Below, piece by piece: positions 1-11,371 of a stretch of DNA of 64,000 bases (positions within the stretch are counted from its first letter, which is position 1; every line of letters begins with the position of its first letter). The stretch is from Brassica napus (Eukaryota > Streptophyta > Magnoliopsida > Brassicales > Brassicaceae). The stretch spans positions 29,211,401 to 29,275,400 of the forward strand of contig NC_063434.1 in NCBI RefSeq assembly GCF_020379485.1, read 5' to 3'. Both the position numbers and the translations under genes were made by a program. A model generated the notes under the pieces. It ran no database searches and was not told the origin of the DNA. It worked only from the letters and a program-made list of their open reading frames with translations.

Positions 1-3000
1 CAACTAGTGCTATACCAAGTTCCCAGTCTCTGGCGTCGAGGTGGCATTTACCTCTAGGAGCTGTGGTTTGTCCACTTGCTGAGGCTCCTGAAGGGGTAAG
101 TATTCGTCTAGCTAATTAACGTGCTACATTAGAGCCACATATAACTTTTTCATGTATTGCAACTTGTCGTTTTTATCTGTTCAGGAGGAAGTACCACTTG
201 TTGATTTTGGCTCAAGTGGCATCATCCGTTGCAGAAGATGCCGTACCTATATGAATCCTTATGTGACTTTTACAGATTCTGGAAGAAAGTGGCGGTGCAA
301 CATTTGTTCTATGCTTAATGATGGTAATTTTTCCAAATCTTCAGGATTTGTTTGTTGACCAAAGTGCTATAGAACGTCATTGCTGTTTTCTCTGGTTTTC
401 CTTGATGGGAAGGGTTGTCTAATGTCTATTAGGGACTTCAGTGAAATTATACTAGGAACTGTGTTTGGTGTTGCGTACGTTTGTTCTTTTTTTGGTGGAA
501 TGTCATCTTTGTCGTTATACCTGTGAATCTGATGTGAACTTAATGAGGGAAGGGCTATCTATTAGGGATCTTAGTAGAATTATAATAAATTGATTTGGTG
601 AAAGCTACAAGGAACAGTTTTTGGTGTTGTGTATGGTTTTTTATTTGGTGGTGAAATGTCATCTTTGTTAAATTATCTGTGCACCTGATACGAACTTTTG
701 CCTAGTCGTTGGAATGTCCTTTTACTTTCCATAAAATTATTTGAGCGATGGCTCTATGCTCAGTCCTCTTAGGCATATATGTTTATCAGATGAATATTCA
801 TAGTTATGGGTCAAACTTATTGTTCAGTGCCTGGTGAATACTTTTCACATTTGGATGCTACTGGCCGAAGAATGGACATGGATCAACGGCCTGAGCTGAC
901 CCAAGGCAGTGTTGATTTCATAGCTCCAACAGAGTACATGGTTCGGCCTCCGATGCCACCAACATACTTCTTCCTCATTGATGTTTCATTTTCGGCTACT
1001 AAAAGTGGGATGCTTGAGGTAAGCATGTTGGATTCTAACTTGTTGTGCATTAGAATTACTTTGTAATGACCAATCCATGTGCTTTTATCTAAACACACTA
1101 CGTATCATTGGATCTAGACTAGATTAGAGTCTCTTTTTTAGATGCAAGCTGTCCTCAAATTTTTATTTTACACTGACTTTTATCTCCTTTGGCAGGTTGC
1201 TGCTCAAACGATTAAGTCTTGTCTTGATAACTTGCCTGGTTATCCCAGAACTCAAATTGGATTTATTACTTATGACAGCACTTTGCATTTTTACAACCTG
1301 AAGGTAAGAGAATTGTAAATACGCATGAATTTTTGTTCTGAAATACTTTAGCATTTATCATGTATTATTTTTGGACCTTGGCAATGCAGTCATCTCTGAG
1401 CCAACCACAAATGATGGTGGTTTCTGATCTGGATGATATATTTATCCCATTGCCGGATGATCTCCTTGTCAATCTATCTGAATCTAGAAATGTGGTGGAA
1501 GCCTTTTTAGACGGTCTGCCTCTTATGTTTCAAGATAATGTCAATGTGGAATCGGCTTTTGGTCCAGCCGTCAAAGCAGCGTTTATGGTTATGGTTAGTT
1601 ACTATGCTGCCATTTGAAATGAAAATACAGTTTATGTCAGTGTCCTATATGGAACCTCGTCTGAAAATTTCTATCAGTTTGTAGTTCACTCTGTTTTCTC
1701 TTTCTCATTTCAGAACCAACTTGGTGGCAAGTTGCTAATTTTCCAGAACTCGTTACCTTCTCTTGGTGCTGGGCGGTTAAAGCTGCGCGGAGATGATCCT
1801 CGTGTCTATGGAACTGACAAAGAATATGCTTTAAGGGTAGCTGAAGACGCCTTCTATAAGCAAATGGCTGCCGATTGTACCAAGTTCCAGATTGCAATTA
1901 ATGTTTATGCATTCAGTGATAAGTACACTGACATTGCCTCCTTAGGTACGTGAACGTTGTGATTGTCACTGTTTTTTATTTTAGGAGTTTTGAGTCAGTT
2001 AGTGGTGGCTTCTCCTGCCGTTCAGTATTGCTGTTTTAAGTGCGAAATTTATGTATTAAAATGCATTGGTTTGTGTAGGGACGCTGGCAAAATACACTGG
2101 TGGACAGGTGTACTACTATCCAGGCTTCCAATCATCCATCCATGGAGATAAGTTAAGACACGAGCTGGCTAGAGACCTTACAAGGGAAACTGCCTGGGAA
2201 TCAGTTTTGCGAATAAGATGTGGAAAAGGTTTAAGAGTTTATGATACACTATTCATTTGTGCTGCCTGTTATGTCACTCAAGATATGCTAAATTCGTTGG
2301 TATGCTATACAGGAATTCGTTGCTCGTCCTACCATGGGAACTTCATGCTAAGGTCTGCCGACCTGCTTGCTCTTCCTGCTGTTGACTGTGACAAAGCATA
2401 TGCAGTGCAGCTAGCTCTGGAAGAGACATTGCTAACAACCCCGACTGTGTATTTCCAAGTCGCTTTACTGTATCCTTTGAATAGTGTATATTTAAAACAT
2501 ACTTGAGTTTAGATTTTCAGCTGGTACAACACATCATGTGGTTTTAGTAATCCTTAACAGAACTAAGATATACTGCTTCTTGCGGAGAGAGGCGTATAAG
2601 GGTACACACAGCTATTGCACCAGTGGTTACAGATCTCGGAGAGATGTATAGACAAGCAGACACTGGCTCCATTGTCTCTGTATATGCTAGATTAGGTAAG
2701 ATACATTCAAGTCTTTCCCAGTAGCATCGTAGTTACTTTGGATTCTATTTAATGGGACCTTTTTAATTCTGCAGCAATTGAGAAAACTTTGTCCGCAAAA
2801 TTGGATGATGCACGGAATGCTATACAGCAAAAGATTGTTAAAGCTCTCAGAGAATATCGTAATCTTCACTCGGTGCAGCATCGGTTGGGGTCTAGATTAA
2901 TATACCCAGAGTCTCTGAAGTTCTTGCCATTGTACGGATTGGCCATTTGTAAGTCCACTCCTCTTCATGGTGGACCAGCTGATGCTTCACTCGACGAGCG

Positions 3001-3706
3001 CTCTGCGGCAGGCTTCACCATGATGGCCCTGCCTGTCAAAAAGCTATTGAAGCTGTTATATCCCAGTTTATTCCGTGTTGACGAGTGGCTCTTAAAGGTT
3101 TGTGCTTCTCTATCTCTATGTACATCTTTTCAGAAACTTCTTAAAATCATTAATGAATTTGACATGTTTGCAGCCATCGGCAGACCATGATGACCTTAAG
3201 GACGTATTAAGGAGATTGCCTCTGGCTGCAGAGAGTTTGGATTCTAGAGGCCTTTACATTTACGATGATGGGTTTCGATTGGTGTTGTGGTTTGGTCGGA
3301 TGCTTTCACCTGACATTGCTAAATGTCTTCTTGGGGCTGACTTTGCAGCAGAGCTCTCAAGGGTATGCTCTTTCATCCACATACATATGAATTTATTAAC
3401 CAGCGTTACATCTTATAATGATCTATATGCTTCCATACTAATTCCTCAGTCTTTCTTTGTGGTGGATCTTAGGTTACACTGCAAGAGCAAGAGAATGGGA
3501 TGTCGAAGAAGCTAATGAGGCTGATAAAGAAAGTGAGGGAGAATGATCCGTCATACCATCCCATGTGTTTGCTAGTGAGGCAAGGAGAACAACCCCGAGA
3601 AGGCTTCCTTCTCCTCAGAAATCTCATCGATGACCAGATGGGCGGTTCGACTGGTTATGTTGATTGGATGCTGCAACTTCACCGCCAAGTCCAACAAAAT
3701 GCGTAA
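1..3706 (+). CDS. SEC24A: COPII coat cargo-selection subunit Sec24 (SEC24A-like), 5' truncated by window edge
   Basis: Sec24 pairs with Sec23 in the inner COPII coat and selects cargo at ER exit sites. Twelve exons can be joined in one frame: 1-95, 185-323, 828-1018, 1196-1303, 1390-1593, 1714-1945, 2079-2228, 2313-2469, 2568-2695, 2775-3097, 3174-3362 and 3473-3706. They give about 715 residues, so roughly the first third of a ~1,040-residue Sec24 lies upstream of the window. Domains in order: a zinc finger with CRRC then CNIC spaced by 18 residues (exon 2); a trunk (vWA-like) domain beginning [11 protein letters not shown]; beta-sandwich and helical domains; and a C-terminal gelsolin-like domain around [16 protein letters not shown]. 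It ends with TAA at 3704. Intron 8 looks U12-type (separate entry) and intron 2 holds a direct duplication. The match is to Arabidopsis At3g07100 (ERMO2), recognised from memory; the following gene order supports it. Confidence 0.93.
406..696 (+). repeat. Imperfect tandem duplication inside SEC24A intron 2
   Basis: About 406-540 and 541-696 read as two diverged copies of the same segment. Both contain, in order, TCTATTAGGGA, GGAACwGTkTTTGGTGTTG, a T-rich run, TTTGGTGG and AATGTCATCTTTGT, then a TGTGmAyCTGAT block. Copy 2 has about 20 extra bases. It lies wholly within the 504-bp intron and does not touch splice sites. Confidence 0.7.
2470..2567 (+). other. Probable U12-type (minor spliceosome) GT-AG intron of SEC24A
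   Basis: The 98-bp intron starts GTATCCTTTG, a near-perfect match to the U12 donor consensus. It contains TCCTTAAC at 2551-2558, matching the U12 branch-site consensus, with the likely branch A about 10 nt before the AG at 2566-2567. Frame supports these borders: exon 8 ends in CT and exon 9 starts with A, making a Leu codon followed by Tyr-Thr-Ala-Ser-Cys, as expected in Sec24. The other introns read in this gene start with ordinary GTAAG- or GTTTG-like donors. Confidence 0.8.
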
Positions 3707-4310
3707 TAGTTCACAATGGTAAGCAAACATTTATTCCATGTTATTCCATGTCATAACAATCACATGTTCAACGCACTTTACGAAGCAGTTTTGTTTTGTT
3801 TTTTCAGAGAACTTGGGAGTGCCAAGATTGCGCCTCTCTGTAACCATTAAAGAAACTCCAGAGCTCAAAATCTTCTTCTTAAGCCGTCTAAGGTGTCACA
3901 GGGTTTAAAGAATGCGGGATCATTGCGGTCTGCTTCGTTGGGCCTAATCTGTTGTTTTGGAAAATAAAGAAGCACCAGTTTGATTTTTCTTCATTTGTTT
4001 CCCTATATAATCTTTTTTTTTTTCGCTCAATGTCCAGGCTTTTATCTGCTTAACCATAATGGTAGATTAGTCGTTTTTATTATTCCTTTGTTACATTTTT
4101 TTTCAAATTTTCTTGTGCATTTGTAATCAGATTTATTTTGGTGGAGGGAGTTTACAATTCATGAATCTATTAACCAGGGATATTGACAAGAATTAAATTA
4201 CTTTGACTCCACTAAAATGGAGACCACATGAATATAATCTGGACGAATGTGGGTAATAGATTAAAGGGAGTTAAGATGTTCAGTGACCAAGAAAATTCAT
4301 AACAATTTAT
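3707..4310. other. SEC24A 3' untranslated region and intergenic DNA
   Basis: This follows the SEC24A stop. An apparent 3'-UTR intron lies just after the stop (donor near 3720, T-rich acceptor tract ending about 3808). Transcript-like sequence continues to about 3990, where AATAAA-like AAATAAAG (3962-3969) is a plausible polyadenylation signal. The rest is AT-rich and holds no gene I can support. Confidence 0.45.
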
Positions 4311-5392
4311 AAGGAGGTGTTATTAGTTTATTTATTTTGATTGATTTAGAAATCTAGGTAGCGCTTGTTATTGATTTATATATTTTGATTGATTTAGAAA
4401 TCCATATAGTATTTATAAATCCAATTAAAATATGCAAATCCGGAGGTTTTCTTTCGAATTTGAGTCTTTGTATTTTTAATTAAAAAATCCAAACAAATTC
4501 ATTCAAATCCATTATAAAATCAAATATATTAGTGGGGGTTATTGGTTGGTGTATTTTGATGGATTTGTAAATCCAAACTAAATCTAGTGTTATTGGTTCT
4601 ATGATTTTAAAATATGTATTGAAATCATGTGTTATTCGTTTAATAATTCATAAATTCTAATTCAAATCAAGTGTTATTCGTTTAATGATTCATAAATTCT
4701 AATTCAAATCAAGTGTTATTCAATCATACGGATTTACTAATAGATTTGATTTCATAATATATTTGAATGGATTTGCATGGATTTCTTTGTGAAAAATACA
4801 AAGGCCCAAATCCAAAGGAAAACCTCCGGATTTGTAAATACTAATCTGAGAAAATTTGAAAATTTGTATATTTTACTTGGATTTATAAATACTATATGGA
4901 TTTCTAAATCAATAAAAATATATAAACCAATAACACCTCCTTAGTAAATTTGTAAGATTGAATAACACTTGATTTGATATAGAATTCATGAATCATTAAA
5001 TTAATAACACATGATTTTAATACATATTTGAAAATCATAGAACCAGTAACACTAAATTTAGTTCGGGTTTTCAAATCCATTAAAATACAACAACCAGTAA
5101 CCCCTACGTAGTATTTATAATATGTAGATTTTTAAATTTTTTCGGATTAGTATTTACAAATCTAGAAGTTTTTTCTCGGATTTGAGTCTTTGTATTTTTA
5201 CCATTCAAATTTATTATAAAATAAAATTTATTTGTAAATCCGTATGATTGAATAACACTTGATTTAATATAGAATTTATGAATCATTAGACCAATAACAC
5301 ATGATTTTAATAAAAATTTGAAAATCATAGAATCAATAATACTAGATTCAATTCGGATTTTTAAATCCATTAAAATACAACAACCAATCTGT
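4311..5392. mobile_element. Cluster of related foldback MITEs
   Basis: The block is built from long inverted repeats. AAGGAGGTGTTATTAGTTTA at 4311 is mirrored at 4923-4942. An inner element begins near 4533 with GGGGGTTATTGGTTGGTG and ends near 5106 with the complement; its two arms match over well over 150 bp each. A third, partial copy (about 5107-5392) resembles the right half of the same element. There is no coding capacity. The size, arms running inwards and lack of ORFs fit non-autonomous DNA transposons nested into each other. The superfamily is not assigned because no unambiguous target-site duplication was found. Confidence 0.7.
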
Positions 5393-5565
5393 TCAAAGAT
5401 TCTGGTCGGTTGAACCGGAACCGGTTATGAGAAGAAACGTGTCAATTAATTTATTGGGCGGCACTTTCTAGAAGCGTACAACAGAGTAGAGACCGTGTGG
5501 GCTCTCACTTCCGCTTATACGACGCCGTAAGACGAATCTTTGAAATGTTCCAATCAGGTTGCCTC

Positions 5566-5572
5566 TATAAAT
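5566..5572 (+). promoter_or_regulatory. TATA box of the PPPDE peptidase gene
   Basis: TATAAAT lies 97 bp upstream of the ATG at 5663, with a CCAAT motif at 5550-5554 just before it. Spacing fits a plant core promoter with a 5' UTR of about 60 bp. Inferred from sequence only. Confidence 0.5.
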
Positions 5573-5662
5573 CGCCTCTCTGAACCATTGCTTTCAAATA
5601 AAGTTTTCAGATTTGAGCTTACCGACAAAAAAAATAACTCTGTTTCGAGGATATTTAGAGAT

Positions 5663-6776
5663 ATGGCTGAGGTATAGTCTCTCTCTTTTTCATCTCTTGT
5701 TAGAAGTTAATTGAGTCTTTGCTTCGTTGTGTTGTTTTGATTGAATGTGAGATGTGTCAGGAAGCGCATAAGGTTACATTGAATGTCTACGACCTAAGCA
5801 GAGGCTTGGCTCGCCAGCTCTCTGCTTCTCTCTTGGGAAAAGTCATCGAAGGTGTCTGGTCAGTTCCATCTCTCTCTCTCTCTATTAATCTGAGTGAAAG
5901 GTGAAAACTTTAACCCTTTTTGCTGGGTTTAGTCCTCAAAGGCTTACACTTTCTTGAACAAGATTTGCAAAACTAACCTCCTTTAGGCTTTAGATATTGC
6001 CTTGTCTCTATGTGTGTTAAAGGTATTAAGGTTGACTAAAGCTGGGGTATTCCTTTACTCAGGCACACGGGAATAGTTGCGTATGGGAACGAGTACTTCT
6101 TCGGAGGAGGGATACAGCATTTACCTGCTGGAACTACCCCATACGGAGCACCACTACGAAGTGTGGAGATGGGTGAGACACATGTTCCTAAAGACGTGTT
6201 CGAGATTTACTTGGATGAGATTAGTCCTCGTTACACCGCTGAGTCCTACAACTTGATTACTCACAACTGCAACAACTTTAGCAACGAGGTGTCTCAGTTT
6301 CTTGTTGGTAAAGGCATCCCAGACTACATTCTCCAGCTTCCTAGTGAGGTCATGAACAGCCCCATGGGTGGTCTTCTAAGTAAGTAGTAGTAGAAGATAA
6401 CTTTGCTAAACCTCTCTTGACGTCTTGGATCCTAATTTTTATATCCTTACTTGCAGTGCCTATGATACAGAACCTGGAAGCAACTCTGAGAGCCGGCGCT
6501 GTCCCCAACGCTCCACAGTTTAAGCCTCAGTCACAACCTGTTGGTCCAAATCCATCTGAGAAAGCTTCCGAGTCACCGGTTGTTGTTCAACCTTCGGCTA
6601 GTAAAGAGAAGGTGAAAGAGGACCCATTGGGTGATGCTAGGACCAAGATTCAGGAAGAGATTACTCGTGAGTTTGCTTCTCTCATGGCACAAGGCACACT
6701 GAGAGCAAGTGAAGCAGCTACTATAGCTACCAAAAGAGTGATGCAAAAGTATGGACATCTCAATGTATCTGCTTAG
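5663..6776 (+). CDS. PPPDE (DeSI-like) thiol peptidase family protein
   Basis: PPPDE/DeSI proteins are papain-fold cysteine isopeptidases; characterised animal members remove SUMO or ubiquitin. Four exons (5663-5671, 5761-5858, 6063-6379, 6457-6776) join in frame to 247 residues. The first exon codes only Met-Ala-Glu; the start is chosen because the donor GTATAG follows and exon 2 continues in frame with EAHKVTLNVYDLSRG. The family's two catalytic residues are visible: His in WHTGIV (about residue 37) and Cys in THNCNNFSN. After the peptidase domain come a low-complexity Pro/Ser linker and a charged C-terminal helix rich in Ala, Glu and Lys. It stands tail-to-tail with the next gene, 93 bp apart. 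It corresponds to Arabidopsis At3g07090 by order and sequence. The substrate is unknown. Confidence 0.9.
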
Positions 6777-6869
6777 AGTCTAATAATAAAACAAGATTAA
6801 ACCGTTTATTATTGAACAATTGCACTTCTATTTCCTAGCTACATTTGTATTCAACAATTTAGAAAACAA

Positions 6870-8497
6870 TTAGGACACTAGAGTCTCAGGTTCCAACTCA
6901 ATAGCTGTCTCTTTTGATTCTGAAGGAATATTAATGCCTGCAAAGCCGACCATTACAGCTGCAGCACCAATGTAGTCAGTGAAGCTTGGTTTGTTCCCTG
7001 ATAAGCCGTCTACAATAGCTGCCAATGGAACCTGAATGGTTAGCCCAGCCGTCGCCACTGTGGTTGTTGTCAAAAGTACTGCCTTTGCCCATAGATAGTC
7101 ACTGAGCACATTATCTAACAAACCTGAAAACGCAAGACACAACATCACTCAAATCAGCATCCCTACATCTACAAGTGATGTGGTTTGCATACCTTTGCCA
7201 ACAACTAGACCAAACTGTTCCAGAGTTAGTGCGTTGAACCGTTCTCGCTTTGTGAAGTTGAGTATTAGAGCAGCAGGTAGGAAGATGAAGAAGTTGAAGA
7301 GACCTAGAAACCCGAGAAGCTGAGCCATACTGAAGCTGACATTTCTCTCATCATCATCTGGAAGCTTTTTGCGTATAAGAGTGATGTAGACAGCGTATAG
7401 AGCCGCTGAGACTAGAGAGAGGATATCTCCAAGAAGTGGGTTTTTAGCTGATGCAGTTGAGTCAGATTCTGAGTCACCAATACTCACAATGATGGTACCA
7501 GACATGCAAAGAAGAACGCTGAGAAGTTTCAACCACGTGAACTTCTCCCCCAAGAATAGTAGTGATACAAGAAAGGTGAAAAGGCTTGATGCACTGCTTA
7601 AGATTGTATTTGACTGCAAACTCACAAAATGAAAATGTCTTTAAGAGTTGTTTCAGAACAGAACAACAAGGATGATGTAACACCCGTCTCAATCTTTTTT
7701 TGATGTTATTTATGCTAAAATGTCGAATTAAATCGAATTATAAAAACATAATATGTTGGTCGTCGAATGTAATATTTCTCGTAATTACAATATCATAATA
7801 AATCTGTGTTAAAAAAAAAATATATATATATATATAAACATTTTTTATTCATTTAATAAAAATAAAAGAGAATGAAATAATTTTAAAATTCACTAAACGA
7901 AATAAACAGTATCCAAAGATTAATATAAAACTGAAATAAAATCACTATGATCCAAAAATAAAAATTTCAAGTCAAGCAAGAGTTGTTTCAGAACAGAGAA
8001 ACACAAGAATGAGTTCTCAATGTTCTTACCGTAACTGTCGTGTACTTGAGAGAGAGATTGAAAGTGAGCTGAGCCAAAAACCAAAACGGACATATCAAAA
8101 GGCTGACTTTAGCAACTCGCATCCTTGTCCAACGTCCCTTCTCATCTAATCCATTACCATCCTCTCTTACAACAACCCCTGATACTTCAGATGCATCTGA
8201 TATCACAACATCTTGTCCGAGCAAGGCTTCCTTTTCTGATTCGGCTAGTTCGAGTAAATGAGACCTTTTGCTTCTCCAGAACAGTATACTACTACCGTAT
8301 GTATCTTCTAGATATCTACTGATCTCGAAGATGGGAAGATAAACGACGAACAACGAGTTGCAAATGAAAGTGATCAAGAAGGGAGAAACGCCAGCGTCCA
8401 CCACAGACTGGACTACAAAGCTGGAAGCAATCCAAATCGTGGCAACAGCAAGTATGTATGTTAGACCTAATACCCATCTCCATACCTTACCTGACAT
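6870..8497 (-). CDS. EamA/DMT-superfamily transporter, SLC35F-like
   Basis: Multi-pass membrane protein of the drug/metabolite transporter superfamily, most like the SLC35F group; the substrate is not known. Three exons on the minus strand (8497-8030, 7613-7193, 7123-6870) join to 380 residues. Exon 1 begins MSGKVWRWVLGLTYILAVAT, a first membrane helix, then a long hydrophilic loop (RSKRSHLLELAESEKEALL). Exon 2 begins SNTILSSASSLFTFLVSLLF and contains LGEKFTWLKLLSVLLCMSG, the signature EamA repeat. Exon 3 holds further helices and VGFAGINIPSE. Intron 1 carries a 315-bp insertion between 20-bp direct repeats (separate entry). The promoter has four TGGGCY elements. It corresponds to Arabidopsis At3g07080. 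It converges with the PPPDE gene. Confidence 0.9.
7643..7997. repeat. Insertion flanked by 20-bp direct repeats in the transporter intron
   Basis: AAGAGTTGTTTCAGAACAGA occurs exactly at 7643-7662 and again at 7978-7997. The 315 bp between them are AT-rich with a (TA)n run near 7820-7838 and no ORF. A long perfect direct repeat around foreign-looking AT-rich DNA fits a retroposon-style target-site duplication or a local segmental duplication. Confidence 0.6.
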
Positions 8498-8584
8498 AGC
8501 TCTTCAGATTGAGCTCACCTATCAAGAATTCAAGATCGTGAGAGCGAGGTAGCTAGAGAGAGATTGTGAGTTTGGAGGATGTTT

Positions 8585-8640
8585 TGGGCTTAGATATGGG
8601 CTTTCTGACTAGCCCACTTTTTGCCTTACTTATAAGCCCA
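8585..8640. promoter_or_regulatory. Cluster of four site II (TGGGCY) elements upstream of the transporter
   Basis: TGGGCT occurs at 8585-8590 and 8597-8602, and its complement AGCCCA at 8611-8616 and 8635-8640. These lie 88-143 bp upstream of the transporter start codon on the minus strand. TGGGCY site II motifs are bound by TCP factors in Arabidopsis and are typical of promoters of growth-related genes. Function here is inferred. Confidence 0.6.
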
Positions 8641-9137
8641 ATCATGTTTAAGGCCTTTTAGGTTTATGTACTGACGAGAGGGTTTCTTGCGTCACACGTA
8701 ACAATAATCAAGAGACACATCGAACTATTCATCCGATCATGTATCCTCTTCGAAACATAGCTACAATTTATACCTTTAATATTGCATTCTACACTAATGT
8801 TGCTATTTAGCTGCTCTTTATGAGCTTTCCATGCATGGTGCATGCAACGGTATCAAAGCTCCTATAATTATTAATCATTTTTACTCGAAACAAAAGAAAT
8901 TTATTGTGAAATAAAGTCTATGAACGTAAAAATCTTAAAACCAAGAATAGAAATCCATGAAGTTTTTCATTCTATAGCTATGAACCCAGCTGGAATTAAT
9001 ATACACAATGAAACAAAACAGAACAATATATAACACACAAAAAAGATAGTAACAACTCCTACCACTAACTTAAAAGGAAAGAAAACAACCAAACCCAAAA
9101 TAAAAATCAAGACACAAAAAAGATATAAAACTTAAAA
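8641..9137. other. Intergenic DNA between transporter promoter and kinase 3' end
   Basis: AT-rich, including the likely 3' UTR of the minus-strand kinase gene. No ORF, RNA gene or clear repeat was seen. Confidence 0.4.
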
Positions 9138-9215
9138 TCAAGAAACACTAGGGTTCCGAGAATGTGCTGCACTGGGGTTTAGGGAATGTCCTGCACTTGT
9201 GTTCCGAGAATTTGC
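9138..9215 (-). repeat. 24-bp coding repeats at the kinase C-terminus
   Basis: The last codons encode three diverged copies of an eight-residue unit: [25 protein letters not shown]. The copies sit 24 bp apart, so the tail has grown by in-frame duplication. Confidence 0.7.
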
Positions 9216-11090
9216 TCTCGAAGCAACTCCCCACTCCATTGCCTCAGCCACGGCTCTTTCCCGTTCCTTCGGCGCCATAGAATCCTCACCGGAGGTTTCA
9301 CCCGACGGCTGAGGAGGACGAACTTCGTCGTAACGTGGAACAGCTATAGTGCCATCAGGAGCGGTTCCCAAGAAACCTAGAGCGGTTACAACGTCGCTTA
9401 TGAGTGGTCGTAGCGTTGCCTCTTCCTGTAAACACATTGCTGCTACCGCTACGGCTTGGTTAAGAGCTTTCTCCGGAAACACTCCCTCCAGACTTGGATC
9501 AGCTAGTTCCGGGAACCTACTTGGTTCTTTGAACACAGGTTGTGCCTAAAACACAGAATGGTTTTTATAACCAATTTAATCCGAAGGGTTTTCTATAATC
9601 AGGGCAGGGAGAATTTAGAGAAGTCACAAACATTTAATAAAAAAATTAATATTCTTTCTTCATAATTTAAAAATCTATATATATAATATATGTACATAAT
9701 CTTCAAAAAAAAATTAAAAGTTAAGAATGTTTCAATAGGTTGGTTGTGCCTAGATGTGACCTTGTATATAATATAAGGAACAAAGAAATAAAAAAAACTC
9801 ACCCAAGTAACAAGATTATGTTCATCTTTAGGTCTAGTCGTATCAATAACTCTTCGTCCAGTTATCAACTCCAACAACACAACTCCAAAACTATAAACAT
9901 CAGATTTAATGGTTAGCTGACCGGTTCGTTGATACTCTGGAGCACAATACCCATAAGTTCCCATAACTCTGGAGGACACATGTTGTTTGTCACCGACAGG
10001 ACCTAGCTTTGCTAGTCCAAAATCTGATAGCTTGGCGTTGAAGTCATTGTCCAAAAGGATGTTAGATGCCTTGAGATCTCTGTAGATCACCGGAGGATCA
10101 GCCTTGTCATGCAAGTATTCAAGACCCATGGCTGCTCCTAGCGCAATTCTAATCCTCGTGTCCCAATCCAATGGTACTTGGCCCGGTGTTAGATCTATAA
10201 GCATTTCAACAAACAGTTAAACGTTGAGACTAATCCAATAAACCAGTCATTTGATACCGATCATAGTTTTGTAATTTTACCGAGGAGATGATCTTCAAGT
10301 GAACCACGAGACATGTACTCATAGACAAGAAGTCTTTGATCTCCATCAGCGCAATACCCAATGAGATTCACGAGATGCTTGTGATGTAAAAGACTTAACA
10401 TCAAGACTTCTACTATGAATTCTTTGTTCCCTTGCTGCCCATTTCTATCTAACTGCTTCACTGCCACAACCTGAATCCAAGACAAACAAGTTAAACGTAT
10501 TCAAGTTTCTATAAAACTGATTTTATACAATAGTATGTACGTTTTCAAAATATAAATAGTTAAACCAAAATGAAAGACATCTATTTAACACTTAATTAGA
10601 TATTATCTACAAGATCACATTCACTATTCGCCTGACCAAAAATTAAACTCGAGAAAGATCCTTAAGACGAGTTAATTAGTAATAACCTTGTCACATTTTT
10701 CGATTTTTCCCTTGTAAACCCTTCCAAAACCGCCTTCACCGATCAGACATTCTTGTCTGAAATTCTTGGTCGCAGTAGCTAGCTCCCTGAAGGTGAATGT
10801 TTTCGCAGCAATGTTGTTTGTCACTTCTTTGTTTGCATCATCGTTCTTGTTCTGCTCATTTCCAGTCTTATTAGGCTTTGGATTCTCTGTAAGCACCACA
10901 AAGGTTACTGAATCTAGACTTGTAAAACCCTAATATATATTATAAAAAAAGTTATATGTTTTCCAAGCATACCAGGGTGTGTTTTGTTGTTGTCTCTACT
11001 GGTCAACTCACCATTTCTCCGACGGCTGTTATCTGAATCTTTGGGAGCATTTTTCTTTTCATGGAAATATAAACATGAAAAACAATTCAT
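9138..11090 (-). CDS. PBL26: Receptor-like cytoplasmic kinase, subfamily RLCK-VII (PBS1-like 26)
   Basis: Cytoplasmic Ser/Thr kinase of the PBS1/BIK1 group, whose members relay signals from cell-surface receptors. Five exons (11090-10973, 10886-10687, 10470-10281, 10194-9803, 9545-9138) join in frame to 435 residues. Visible motifs: [11 protein letters not shown] glycine loop, VAVKQL lysine, YRDLKASN catalytic loop (Tyr in place of His before RD, normal for RLCK-VII), DFGLAK, and APE in [12 protein letters not shown]. The N-terminus is MNCFSC: the paired Cys could be palmitoylated, but there is no Gly at position 2 for myristoylation. The start at 11090 is chosen because it gives this Cys motif and reads without a break to the donor after 10973. 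The C-terminus carries a short repeat (HSxNPS). It corresponds to Arabidopsis At3g07070; the PBL26 number is from memory. Confidence 0.9.
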
Positions 11091-11371
11091 TTCTTCTCTA
11101 GTTCCCTTAAGAAGAAACCCTTTCTCTAGAAACTTTTGATCTCTCTTTTTTCTTCTTGTAGATCAATTATGACATAGGAATGGAACACTCTATTTTTGTT
11201 CAATAAATGCCTGCACTGACAAGAAGAAAATTGATAATTTTCAGATAAAGCAAGAATTGTCTGGAAAATAAACGTGGGTTTATTGACAGAAAGGAAATCA
11301 AACCTTATATAAACAATGGTTGCCTCTATCCCAAGAAACCCTTAAGGGTTTTCCTTCTTTTCATCTTATTA
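11091..11371. other. Kinase promoter and 5' leader region
   Basis: Upstream of the minus-strand kinase start. Pyrimidine-rich on the plus strand near 11130-11150. No distinct motif beyond general AT-richness can be defended. Confidence 0.35.

Noticed and set aside
5461..5480. Heat-shock element (TTCTAGAA) upstream of the PPPDE gene
   Set aside because: Only two GAA-type modules are present; a functional element needs at least three, and the match is expected by chance.
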